Shown: positions 43,059-51,598 of the stretch, piece after piece
Layout of the letters: each line of letters opens with the position of its first letter
How positions within the stretch are numbered: position 1 is the stretch's first letter
NCBI RefSeq assembly: GCF_002161355.1
Contig: NZ_NFHL01000005.1
Coordinates: 1 to 64,000, forward strand
Origin: Lachnoclostridium sp. An76
Lineage (GTDB): Bacteria > Bacillota > Clostridia > Lachnospirales > Lachnospiraceae
Direction: 5' to 3'
Length of the DNA: 64,000 nucleotides
Translations under genes and position numbers: made by a program
Notes under the pieces: model-generated
The model's input: only the letters and a program-made list of their open reading frames with translations
What the model was told of the DNA's origin: nothing
Databases searched by the model: none

Positions 43059-44129
43059 CTAGCAGTGCTCCAGCACGATCCCGTGGGCGATCCCCGGGAC
43101 ACTGGCGCCCTCGTTGAAGCTTACTGTTGACATCAATGCTCCCGTGGGGACAAACAGCACCCGCTTCCACTCTCCCTTCTCAATCTTCGGGAGCACAAAA
43201 GAGGCAAGTGTCACTGCCGCGCATCCACATCCGCTCCCCCCGGCATGAGTATCCTGCGTCTGCTGGTCAAAGATCGTCATCCCGCAGTCCAGATGCCGCT
43301 CACGGATGTCATATCCTTTCCCCCTGACCAGGTCAAACAGGATGGACTGCCCTACATATCCCAGATCCCCGGTGATGATCCGGTCATAGTCCTGCTCTGT
43401 CCTGCCCATATCTTCAAAATTCCGTACGATCGTATCCATCGCCGCCGGAGCCATGCACGCGCCCATGTTCTGGGAATCTTTGAGCCCGTAATCCACGATC
43501 TTCCCCACGGTCACACCTGAGATGCGGACATGGCTCTTCTCCTGGCGTACCTCGCTGTTTTCGTATTTATCCTGTCCGTCCCCTGGCGGTTTTTCCGCAG
43601 AGCCGACAAGGAACGCGCCGCTCCCTGTCACGGTCCAGTGTGCGGACAGCGGTCTCTGGCTCGCGTATCCCAGGGGGAAACGGAACTCTTTCTCCGCACT
43701 GCCGAAATGGCTGGAAGTCACGGCAAGCATATACTCTCCATACCCGGCGGCCGCGCTCATCGCCGCCAGGGCGAGCGCTTCCCCGGACGTGGAGCACGCC
43801 CCATACAGCCCGAACATCGGGATCTGAAGTCCCTCCACACCCATGGAAGTGGCAATCCCCTGTCTCAGCAGGTCGCCGCCGAACAGATACCGTACCGCCG
43901 CCGGCTCCACATGGGCCTTCCCCAGCGCCAGGACACAGGCTTCTTTCTGCATCGTGCTCTCCGCCTCCTCCCAGGTCTGCGCCCCGAAGAGGTCATCCTC
44001 ACTTGTCATATCAAACAGTTTTCCCAGAGGTCCTTCCGCCTCCTTGCTGCCGGTCACTGACGCCGCGCTTATGAGATAAGGCGCATTTCTGAATATCAGG
44101 CTCTGGCTTCCTTTTATGGTCTCTTCCAT
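43059..44129 (-). CDS. spoVAD: Stage V sporulation protein AD
   Basis: A 356-residue thiolase-fold protein that binds dipicolinic acid in the SpoVA channel. GLYGACSTSGEALALAAM holds the Cys of the thiolase-like pocket, and TGDLGYVGQSI and GGSGCGCAAV are conserved. ATG 44129 has GGTGGGG upstream and matches the family's usual start. The frame is open to 44255, but that part includes a sigma-G promoter. Confidence 0.95.
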   Translation of the reverse strand: MEETIKGSQSLIFRNAPYLISAASVTGSKEAEGPLGKLFDMTSEDDLFGAQTWEEAESTMQKEACVLALGKAHVEPAAVRYLFGGDLLRQGIATSMGVEGLQIPMFGLYGACSTSGEALALAAMSAAAGYGEYMLAVTSSHFGSAEKEFRFPLGYASQRPLSAHWTVTGSGAFLVGSAEKPPGDGQDKYENSEVRQEKSHVRISGVTVGKIVDYGLKDSQNMGACMAPAAMDTIVRNFEDMGRTEQDYDRIITGDLGYVGQSILFDLVRGKGYDIRERHLDCGMTIFDQQTQDTHAGGSGCGCAAVTLASFVLPKIEKGEWKRVLFVPTGALMSTVSFNEGASVPGIAHGIVLEHC

Positions 44130-44188
44130 ACCGCATCCCCACCTTTTCGTCTGTCTTCGTCTGTCTGCATTTTCGTCTGTCTCATGGG

Positions 44189-44218
44189 TATTATGCGCAT
44201 GTTTCCCAATGAATATAC
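44189..44218 (-). promoter_or_regulatory. Sigma-G-type promoter of spoVAD
   Basis: Minus strand GTATA (44214-44218), 18-bp spacer, CATAATA (44189-44195), matching the forespore sigma-G consensus GHATR/CATWMTA at every defined position. It fits forespore expression of spoVA. Confidence 0.75.
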
Positions 44219-44221
44219 GGG

Positions 44222-44251
44222 GTATATTTTCCCGGATGATCCCGGATACTA
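44222..44251 (+). promoter_or_regulatory. Sigma-G-type promoter of spoVAC
   Basis: Plus strand GTATA (44222-44226), 18-bp spacer, GATACTA (44245-44251), one mismatch from CATACTA. It lies back to back with the spoVAD promoter. Confidence 0.6.
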
Positions 44252-44304
44252 ACAAAAGACAGCTCCGCTTTTACGCGCCGGGCTGAAAGAAAGGGGAATT
44301 CTCT

Positions 44305-44766
44305 ATGGATAAGATACAGCGTTTAAAACAGGAAAAACAATACGAAGAATATGTCAGACAAAAAACACCGAAGCACAACGTATGGCTGAACATGCTCAAA
44401 GCTTTTCTCCTCGGAGGCACCATCTGTTTCATCGGCCAGGTCATCAATCACTACTGCGAGCTGAAAAATCTGAGTACGGACGACTGCAGCAGCTGGACTT
44501 CCCTGCTCCTTGTCCTCCTGAGCGTCCTCCTCACCGGCACCGGCATCTATCCGCGCCTTGCGAAATGGGGCGGCGCCGGGGCGCTTGTTCCCATCACCGG
44601 ATTTGCCAACTCTGTCGCCGCGCCGGCGATCGAATACAAAAAGGAGGGGCAGGTATTCGGCATCGGATGCAAGATCTTCACGATCGCGGGTCCGGTCATC
44701 CTGTATGGGATCTTCACAAGCTGGGGGCTTGGGGTGCTGTACTGGCTGGGGACGCTGATCGGATAA
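44305..44766 (+). CDS. spoVAC: Stage V sporulation protein AC
   Basis: A 153-residue membrane protein with about four helices. AFLLGGTICFIGQVINHY near residue 33 and ITGFANSVAAPAIEYKKEGQVFG (conserved block near 98-120) identify SpoVAC, the mechanosensitive part of the dipicolinic-acid channel. GAAAGAAAGGGGAA lies before ATG 44305. It is divergent from spoVAD/spoVAE, whereas these genes are normally one operon in C-D-E order. Confidence 0.93.
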   Translation: MDKIQRLKQEKQYEEYVRQKTPKHNVWLNMLKAFLLGGTICFIGQVINHYCELKNLSTDDCSSWTSLLLVLLSVLLTGTGIYPRLAKWGGAGALVPITGFANSVAAPAIEYKKEGQVFGIGCKIFTIAGPVILYGIFTSWGLGVLYWLGTLIG

Positions 44767-44795
44767 TGGGCAAAACCACTGCGGACATTATAATA

Positions 44796-44835
44796 CAGCG
44801 CCGGGGATGGAGGCTTTCTTCCATCTCCGGCGCTG
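44796..44835. terminator. Bidirectional terminator between spoVAC and hsdR
   Basis: CAGCGCCGGGGATGGA (44796-44811) pairs with TCCATCTCCGGCGCTG (44820-44835) with one G-T mismatch and an 8-nt loop. The two genes converge on it. Confidence 0.75.
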
Positions 44836-44860
44836 CATCAATCATCCCATCCCTGCCCTG

Positions 44861-47800
44861 TTACGCAGTCTCTTCTGAGTTTTTCCTGATCTGAACGGCA
44901 ATATCTAGTATTCTTTTCGCAGTCCCCATATTATCTTTAAAAAGAACCGGGATGCTGCCCACACTTCGGAACGGTTCCTCTGTCAGGACAGAATTATCTT
45001 CTATATTTCCATTGGCGGCAATGTAATCTATCATAAGGCGTACAAAACGGATCTGATGAATATTCAGCCGTTCATCTCTCATAAACTCGCTAAACGCTTC
45101 GTTCACTGTCTCCCTGTCAACGCCAACGATTTTTCTCACCAGCCGTCCCACTGGTGTATCTCCGTATTCCTTCTTATAATCCGCCTTTGTTCCGAGCTCT
45201 TCCCACAAAATCCTCTCCAGCTCACGCATATCCGAATCGTTGAGTCTCTTATTATGGCGCAGCTTATAAACCGCAAGATTATCCTGATGTTCCTTCAGAT
45301 AATATTCTACTTTCTTTTTATAATTCTTCAGATCATTCGATATATGTATTGCCGTCCCTTCTTTTTGGGAAATAATGTTATCAGCAAAATCTGTATAATA
45401 AATCTTCGTATCCGCTCTGTCAATAAATTGTATCAGATCCCGGAGTGCCTCCCTCACCCCTTCAAGATCCGGGATCACTGCATCATCCCAGAAATCTTTC
45501 CCCAAAACTTTTTCTATAATGTATTTCTGCTCTCTCACCTGGGGAATCGTATAACGTCTCTCCAGTTTCTCCGCCGCAGCAATAACAGCGCTGATATTTT
45601 TATCTGCATTTCTGCTCTGAAGCTGAGCAAGTTCAATACTGTAAATCAGGTAGTCAAAACGCCGGGCAAGCTCATTATCTTTCTGCTTGACAAGAATCGG
45701 GGCTATATGTTCTCTCAGCTCTGATACAGAAACAGATTCCAGTGCCATCCATGATGCCTTCTTTCTATACTTCTCTACATAGCGCCGATGCTGTTTGACA
45801 CGGGAACTTCTGTTATCCAGGCTGATAACTGTGTGGTTCAGCTCATCAACCAGCTCTGCCCGGTATGCGGCATAATCCTCATCGCTCTGATACTCTGGTG
45901 CCTGCAGCTCCCTGGCAATATTGACTTTGCAGTTAAATATCTTTTCGCAGATTGAAGGTTCAATCCTGCTTTCTGTTCCTTTCCTGTCTGCACGGAAGAA
46001 TTCAAAATTATTACAGAAATCAAAAATCAGGAATTTCTTTTTGTCCAGTCCCGGTCCGAACAGATCCGGGCACAGTCTTGTCCCTCTCCCGATCATCTGC
46101 CAAAACTTAGAACAACTTCTCACCTTCTTAAAAAAGACCAGATTCAAAATATCCGGGATATCGATCCCCGTATCCAGCATATCCACAGAAACAGCGATCT
46201 GCGGGAGTTTTTCCGGGGTACTGAAATCATCGATCAAGCTCTCTCCATAGCGGATACTGTAATCAATCTGTTTGATGAAATCCGCCCCATACTCAGGAAA
46301 TAATTTCTGAAAACGTTCTACGATTTTTGCCGCATGCGGGCTGTTTTTGGCAAAGATAATCGTCTTGCCCAATTTATCTCCGCCCTCCACTTTCAGTCCC
46401 CGGTCCATCAGCTCACACAGGACTTTATCGATCGTGTCCTTATTGAACAGCCATTCATTTACTGCTGACGCCGAAATATCTTTTTCGATTCTTTCATCAT
46501 CTTCAAAGGTATCATCAAATTCCTCTTTCTCTTCTTCCGTCAGCTCATCATAATGGATCCCGTCCTCCAGAATCTTCGTTTTATACTCCAAAGTACTGTA
46601 ATCAACCAGGTATCCCTCTTCGACCGCCTGGTCCAGTTCATATGCATAGGTCGGCACGCCGCGCTCCAAATCAAAAACACCGTATGTATTCTTGTCGATC
46701 TCGTCCTTGGGAGTCGCTGTCATTCCGAGAAGCATAGCATCAAAATAGTGAAAGATTTCCTGATATTTTTTATAAATGCTCCTATGGCTCTCATCCACAA
46801 TGATCAGGTCAAAATGTCCCGGCGTAAACAGTTTGTTCCCATCTTTTCTCCTCGTTTCATCGATCGCATTCATCATGGTCGGATAGGTGGAGAAAATCAT
46901 GCGGCTCTGTTCCGGATCATCCTTGCTGTCAAGAAGATTGCACAATGTCAGATCCGGCAGCAAATTGCTATAATTATTTTTTGCCTGCTTTACCAGCGCC
47001 TTGCGGTCTGCAAGAAATAATATATTTTTCACATAATTATGCCGCCTTAAAACATCAACAATACTGATACTTACCCTGGTTTTCCCGGAGCCGGTCGCCT
47101 GCACGATAAGCATCTTCCTGTGTTTCTTCTGTATTGCGTCACACACAGCCGTCACTGCTTCCTTCTGGTACGGACGGTTGGTAATATCGTCCCTGATTTC
47201 TATCTGTTCCAGCGGTTTTCTGGTTTTTCTCCTGTCAATATTTAACTGCAGTTCCTCCTTTGTAAAAAAGCCCGAAACCCTCCGCCTTGGATACCCATTA
47301 TAATCATCAGTAAATTCTATCTCAAATCCATTCGTAGTAAAGATCAGCGGTCTCTGCTGATATTGATTCTGAAGACAGTCCGCATACAGCTTCGCCTGCT
47401 GGCTGCCCTCGATCGGATTCTTCTCCATCCTCTTTGCCTCGACCACAGCAAGGGGAAGCCCATTGTCGCTATAGAGCACATAATCCGCATACCCGATGCC
47501 AGTGCTATTTGGCATCCCTTTGACTTCAACTTCCTCCAGACAATCTTTCCCAATCTGCCATCCAGCTTCCATCAGATCAAGATCAATATACTTTTTGCGT
47601 GTTTCCTCCTCAGAGATTTTGTCGATCTCAAAGGTCCTGTCGGATACATTTTGCCTGCGCAGCTCTGACATCTGCCCGCGCAGACTTTCATTCTCCCGCC
47701 GCATTTCCTCCAGTTTACGGTCTTTGCTGCTCAGCTGCCCGTACAGTTTCTTCAACTCTGCCTGGCGTACTTTCTTCCCTCCGCCCTGCTCTAAAATACT

Positions 47801-48211
47801 TTCATCATATGAGACATCTTCATACTCTTTGCCGTAGCAGTATTCGATCCATTTGCAAAATTCAAACAGATCGCGGAGCGAGAGAACAGCATCATCTCTC
47901 CGGATATTTTTATTCGTATGTACTGCTGTATTCCCCAGTTTTACAATAAACTTAAGCATGGGAAACAGCCCTGGTTCAATAATCCGTTGAAAACTGTCTT
48001 CATGGATCAAGCTGGAAAGGTTGTCCCGATAAGGGAGATGTAACGCATTCTCATTGATATATACCCAGCGGACAGCAAGTTCCAATGCCCTTCTGGACAA
48101 TATGGCCGCCGTTGCCGGCGAGATTGTCAGACTTCTCTCTGCTTCTATCGCCTGCCGCGCAAAAGACAGGAACTCCTTATTTTTTGCCAAGAAGTCAAAA
48201 TTCGTATTCAT
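44861..48211 (-). CDS. hsdR: Type I restriction enzyme endonuclease/translocase subunit HsdR
   Basis: An 1116-residue subunit. A DUF4145 domain (1-125) and a coiled coil (150-190) precede the HSDR_N nuclease (GYADYVLY, VEAKR near 257-261). Then come the SF2 translocase with ATGSGKTR near 372-379, DESHR near 473 and the motif VI GRGTRL, and a C-terminal EcoEI-type domain. It cuts DNA lacking the HsdM methylation. GGGGGAA precedes ATG 48211. About 3.4 kb of other genes separate it from hsdS. Confidence 0.95.
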   Translation of the reverse strand: MNTNFDFLAKNKEFLSFARQAIEAERSLTISPATAAILSRRALELAVRWVYINENALHLPYRDNLSSLIHEDSFQRIIEPGLFPMLKFIVKLGNTAVHTNKNIRRDDAVLSLRDLFEFCKWIEYCYGKEYEDVSYDESILEQGGGKKVRQAELKKLYGQLSSKDRKLEEMRRENESLRGQMSELRRQNVSDRTFEIDKISEEETRKKYIDLDLMEAGWQIGKDCLEEVEVKGMPNSTGIGYADYVLYSDNGLPLAVVEAKRMEKNPIEGSQQAKLYADCLQNQYQQRPLIFTTNGFEIEFTDDYNGYPRRRVSGFFTKEELQLNIDRRKTRKPLEQIEIRDDITNRPYQKEAVTAVCDAIQKKHRKMLIVQATGSGKTRVSISIVDVLRRHNYVKNILFLADRKALVKQAKNNYSNLLPDLTLCNLLDSKDDPEQSRMIFSTYPTMMNAIDETRRKDGNKLFTPGHFDLIIVDESHRSIYKKYQEIFHYFDAMLLGMTATPKDEIDKNTYGVFDLERGVPTYAYELDQAVEEGYLVDYSTLEYKTKILEDGIHYDELTEEEKEEFDDTFEDDERIEKDISASAVNEWLFNKDTIDKVLCELMDRGLKVEGGDKLGKTIIFAKNSPHAAKIVERFQKLFPEYGADFIKQIDYSIRYGESLIDDFSTPEKLPQIAVSVDMLDTGIDIPDILNLVFFKKVRSCSKFWQMIGRGTRLCPDLFGPGLDKKKFLIFDFCNNFEFFRADRKGTESRIEPSICEKIFNCKVNIARELQAPEYQSDEDYAAYRAELVDELNHTVISLDNRSSRVKQHRRYVEKYRKKASWMALESVSVSELREHIAPILVKQKDNELARRFDYLIYSIELAQLQSRNADKNISAVIAAAEKLERRYTIPQVREQKYIIEKVLGKDFWDDAVIPDLEGVREALRDLIQFIDRADTKIYYTDFADNIISQKEGTAIHISNDLKNYKKKVEYYLKEHQDNLAVYKLRHNKRLNDSDMRELERILWEELGTKADYKKEYGDTPVGRLVRKIVGVDRETVNEAFSEFMRDERLNIHQIRFVRLMIDYIAANGNIEDNSVLTEEPFRSVGSIPVLFKDNMGTAKRILDIAVQIRKNSEETA

Positions 48212-48334
48212 AGAGCTTCCCCCTTATCATTAGATAACTTACTTTTTACTGATGTATTTATTATGCATCTAAGACAGCAAAAAATCAGAATAAAATATAC
48301 ATTAACAAACAATTTTGAGTTGTTGTGCAAGACA

Positions 48335-48862
48335 TTATATTTTTCTATTTTCTATTATGAGCAATGCTGTAAATATAATTTCAAAAACAAGCATCATTAA
48401 CGCTAATATCAAACGTGTAGAATTACATCCAACAATCAATGAAGCTATAGGGATAAGAACTGACATAATCATGTAAGTTTTTGATTTATATAACCAACTA
48501 TATGGTAACAAATGCGCCCCAAAAATCATAGCAATAACCATTAGCATTTTTTCTGGTACTGTTGGATAAATCCACATTGCAATCAATAAATATAAGATTT
48601 GATTTATCGAAAATAATATACCTAGATTATTCAGTGGATTGCTTTTGTCCTGAAATTGGATCTTTAATAATTTGGACACCAAAAATGCTAAAGGCAATAG
48701 TGGTGCGGTACAACAAAATGTTAGCAAATTCTTGGTAAGAATCGGTAAATCTAAGAATTGTACCATCATCACCAAAAGCCAAATCACAATAGAAGCTGAA
48801 ATAAAATGAATACCTCTCTTTTGCTTGATAGCACAATCTATTCTTAAATCCTCTAAATTCAT
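48335..48862 (-). CDS. Small membrane protein within the restriction locus (DUF7010-like)
   Basis: A 175-residue protein with five or six hydrophobic helices (the first at about residues 20-40, SASIVIWLLVMMVQFL). The local base composition is more AT-rich than the chromosomal genes around, suggesting acquisition. I prefer ATG 48862 (GGAGG 11 nt upstream) to GTG 48880. It lies between the recombinase and hsdR genes. The family assignment is tentative and the function unknown. Confidence 0.6.
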   Translation of the reverse strand: MNLEDLRIDCAIKQKRGIHFISASIVIWLLVMMVQFLDLPILTKNLLTFCCTAPLLPLAFLVSKLLKIQFQDKSNPLNNLGILFSINQILYLLIAMWIYPTVPEKMLMVIAMIFGAHLLPYSWLYKSKTYMIMSVLIPIASLIVGCNSTRLILALMMLVFEIIFTALLIIENRKI

Positions 48863-48959
48863 AACACGTTTTTCCTCCACAAATTAGAAGCTGTTAACCT
48901 CTTTATATCAGTTCAGTCAAATTCAATAGGGTTTTCAAAAAATACTTGCACAAATCCCA

Positions 48960-49928
48960 TCACGCAATATATTTCCTATGAGAAGATTTTACATTACTTT
49001 GATTAACCATAGCATATTTCATCGTTGTATCAATCTGCTGATGTCCCAGCAGTTTTTGAACCTGCTCAATAGGCATGCCCTTATCGATTGCCCGTGTTGC
49101 CATGGTTCGCCGAAATTTATGCGGATGTATTCGGTCTATATTTAATTTCCTTCCTAACTTTCGCAAACGAATCTCTACTCCACTGATTTTCAGACGATCA
49201 TATGGATAATTTAAAGAAACAAACAGCGCTTTATTAGAATCCTGTCTGCTGTCTAAATAATTCTGCAAATGCAGTTTTGTTCTGGCATCGAAATATACTT
49301 TTCGCTCTTTGTCTCCTTTTCCATAGACAATACATTCACGTTCTTCAAAATTCAAATCATCAATATCAAGATTGACGAGTTCTCCCACTCTCATACCTGT
49401 TGAATACAGGATATCAATAATAGCCAGATCTCTTTTTTCTCCACAGTTATCCCGCAGAGTTTCTATATTTTCGTCCGAAATAATCTCCTTTACTGCAGTT
49501 TTCGTCTTTATTTTATGTATTCTGCGGACCGGGCTTTTTAAAATATGGTCTTCTTCCTCCAGCCAGGAAAAAAAGCTGGAAAGGTTTCTTCTCACATTAT
49601 CCACAGTTACTTTACTGCAGCCGTTTTTCGCCTGATATTCAGAAAGATATTCCCGGATCATCTCCGTCGACATTTTTCTCAGGGGCACATCAATTTTCCG
49701 AAGGAGTCCTTCAATTGTAACTTTATAATACTGGATCGTTCTGACCGAACACCCTTCTATCTGCTTCGCAGTCAAAAACATTTCCAGATAAGTGTCATTT
49801 GTAACTGCTTCTGCCGCCTCATTCGTTCCTTCCAGTCTCTTGATCAAAATTTCCTGAAGCTTCTTCATCTGCGAAACATTCAGATAATCCGACATGTCGT
49901 TCAAAATATTGTAGATCTGGTTATCCAT
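48960..49928 (-). CDS. Tyrosine recombinase in the type I restriction locus
   Basis: A 322-residue XerC/D-like integrase with an N-terminal SAM-like core-binding domain (45-135) and a catalytic domain. The catalytic set is visible as R in STGMRVGEL, K in YGKGDKERK, HPHKFRRT (H..R), LLGH and the nucleophile Tyr in TTMKYAMV. ATG 49928 has AAGGAG upstream. Relatives beside hsdS genes invert or swap specificity domains; here no second hsdS or inverted repeat is visible in the window, so that role is only a possibility. Confidence 0.85.
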   Translation of the reverse strand: MDNQIYNILNDMSDYLNVSQMKKLQEILIKRLEGTNEAAEAVTNDTYLEMFLTAKQIEGCSVRTIQYYKVTIEGLLRKIDVPLRKMSTEMIREYLSEYQAKNGCSKVTVDNVRRNLSSFFSWLEEEDHILKSPVRRIHKIKTKTAVKEIISDENIETLRDNCGEKRDLAIIDILYSTGMRVGELVNLDIDDLNFEERECIVYGKGDKERKVYFDARTKLHLQNYLDSRQDSNKALFVSLNYPYDRLKISGVEIRLRKLGRKLNIDRIHPHKFRRTMATRAIDKGMPIEQVQKLLGHQQIDTTMKYAMVNQSNVKSSHRKYIA

Positions 49929-49959
49929 CTTCTGATATCTCCTTTTTGCAGAAAGTATA

Positions 49960-50364
49960 TCAGATTTGCGAAAGTACTTCCTCATATTGTTCTGCGATAT
50001 TTTCACGCAACTTTATAAATTCAGGAATATATCTGTACAAAATATCATTTACAAAACGTTTTGCCGCATCCCCATCATATATGTGAGTCATATCATTTCT
50101 CGATTTCAACATATCAAGCCACACATCCTCATCAATAAAATCATACACTTCATATGCAGCTTTTAATATTTCTCTTGGTGACCCGGAATTCGCCGAACTT
50201 TTCCCTTCATAGCGGAGCAATTCTTTCAGCACCTTCCAGCTTAGTTCAAATTGAATAAAAAATTTATCAATAATTCCGCTTATAATAAATTCGTTTTTTA
50301 AGTCCTCCTGTTCCGCTTTCTGCAGGATTTCCAGGTTGGAAACAAAATTATCAAATTTTTTCAT
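49960..50364 (-). CDS. HEPN-domain protein, HepT-like toxin / nucleotidyltransferase partner
   Basis: A 134-residue all-helical protein of the HI0074 family. The HEPN RNase-type motif R-x4-H is intact (RNDMTH near residue 88), followed by the Y needed in HepT (HIYD). It overlaps the MNT gene by 14 bp, the standard arrangement of HepT-MntA modules, in which the MNT adds AMP to a HEPN tyrosine to silence it. AAGGAATT precedes ATG 50364. Confidence 0.82.
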   Translation of the reverse strand: MKKFDNFVSNLEILQKAEQEDLKNEFIISGIIDKFFIQFELSWKVLKELLRYEGKSSANSGSPREILKAAYEVYDFIDEDVWLDMLKSRNDMTHIYDGDAAKRFVNDILYRYIPEFIKLRENIAEQYEEVLSQI

Positions 50365-50653
50365 ACAGAATAATTCCTTCTTTCTTAATGGAATCCCGGA
50401 ATTTTCCCGGAGCAGTTTTCTCCAGATTCACAATATCAAAGTTCAGCAAAGTTGATGTTGTCTCTTTAACTTCAAGAATAAAATCAGTAATCCTACCGCC
50501 CTCAACTGCCAGATCAATATCGCTCGCCCTCTGATAGTCTCCTCTGGCCCGTGAACCAAATAGGATCACTCTTTTTATGTCATATTTTTCGGCTATCTTC
50601 TTAATTTCATCCATCACGACCGGCTTAATTCCACTTTTCTCAAACTTATCCAT
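50351..50653 (-). CDS. Minimal nucleotidyltransferase, MntA-like antitoxin
   Basis: A 100-residue MNT protein. GSRARGDYQRASDIDLAV at about residues 33-50 contains the GSxxxG and DxD active site, so it is expected to be catalytic. It is upstream of and coupled to the HEPN gene. AGAAGG lies 7 nt before ATG 50653. Confidence 0.88.
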   Translation of the reverse strand: MDKFEKSGIKPVVMDEIKKIAEKYDIKRVILFGSRARGDYQRASDIDLAVEGGRITDFILEVKETTSTLLNFDIVNLEKTAPGKFRDSIKKEGIILYEKI

Positions 50654-50670
50654 TTTCTACCTTCTATCTC

Positions 50671-51138
50671 TCACAACATTTTATTTTCTTTATAACATTC
50701 AAAAATATATGATGGATTTTCATAGTATACACTGCTGTTATAGTCGTCAATCTTGGGACTGATAAAAGAATTATATACCTTAAACAATGCGTCTACAATG
50801 CTGATATTCTCATCCTCCGCCGTCATTTTTATCAGTCGTTTATATACTTTTCCTATATCCCAATGCGTCGGGACCGCATATCCGCAGTCACCTACATTGT
50901 CAAAATTTCCTTCCCGTATTCCTGCTTCTTCTATAAAGTCCTGACTCACTCTGTCAATATTATCGCTGTGATAGACATCCGCCAGGTCATATATCTTTTC
51001 AACTCTCTGTTTTCCCAAAGCGTTTACGATATCTTTCCGAGTATTTTTTGTCTTTCTTGCAATATAATCAATCAAACTGCAGGTAAAAAACAGATCATTA
51101 TCTTTCTTACTCTCTCTTCCAAACTGTCTGTCCGTCAT
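50671..51138 (-). CDS. Partner protein of the DUF3990 gene, possible antitoxin
   Basis: A 155-residue cytosolic protein of unknown function. Conserved-looking blocks are CSLIDYIARKTKNTRKDIVN (20-39), YDLADVYHSDNIDRVSQDFI and TVPTHWDIGKVYKRLI-like segment near 90-106, ending in NPSYIFECYKE. Its start overlaps the DUF3990 stop by 4 bp (ATGA). I have seen such genes next to DUF3990 elsewhere, but the pairing as toxin and antitoxin is an inference. Confidence 0.6.
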   Translation of the reverse strand: MTDRQFGRESKKDNDLFFTCSLIDYIARKTKNTRKDIVNALGKQRVEKIYDLADVYHSDNIDRVSQDFIEEAGIREGNFDNVGDCGYAVPTHWDIGKVYKRLIKMTAEDENISIVDALFKVYNSFISPKIDDYNSSVYYENPSYIFECYKENKML

Positions 51139-51596
51139 TTTACCACCTCATATCCTCGATATTTCAAACATTTCAGCGCCTCTTCTGTACAAAAATTAAT
51201 CTGATGAGTCGGATATTTAAATTTAGCCATGATCCAGAACTGCTCCCTGGTAATAACTCCATCGATATAATCAGAAATAAAATTATATATCTGGTCATTC
51301 GCCATGGCGCCAATCACAATATCGTGGCTGTGAGGTTTTCCGCTGCGGCAGTCAATAATAAAGTCCAGCCATTCTTCAGACATATCTTTAAATTCTTTAA
51401 TATCCAAAGAACTATTCATCCGCACATCATAAATTGATACAATCTTTGTATTATATCTTTTTGCCCACCGCTGAGCCTGTTCTTTGATCACAGTGCAATA
51501 AAATCCATTTCCAAAATCCTTTGTATTTCGGCCGATGCGTATTTCTGGTCTCTCTACTGCCTTATATCCACCATGATATACTGTCATTATTCCCAT
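51135..51596 (-). CDS. DUF3990 protein, ADP-ribosyltransferase-like putative toxin
   Basis: A 153-residue protein of DUF3990. The N-terminal VYHGGY and DFGNGFYCT segments (residues about 5-35) match the H-x-G and G-x-G-F-Y signature of ART-fold enzymes; the tail has FKYPTHQINFCTEEALKCL. ATG 51596 has GGGGTG 5 nt upstream; a GTG at 51602 overlapping hsdS and ATG 51587 are alternatives. Linked to hsdS at the 5' end and to the partner protein by ATGA overlap. Confidence 0.7.
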   Translation of the reverse strand: MGIMTVYHGGYKAVERPEIRIGRNTKDFGNGFYCTVIKEQAQRWAKRYNTKIVSIYDVRMNSSLDIKEFKDMSEEWLDFIIDCRSGKPHSHDIVIGAMANDQIYNFISDYIDGVITREQFWIMAKFKYPTHQINFCTEEALKCLKYRGYEVVK

Positions 51597-51598
51597 AC

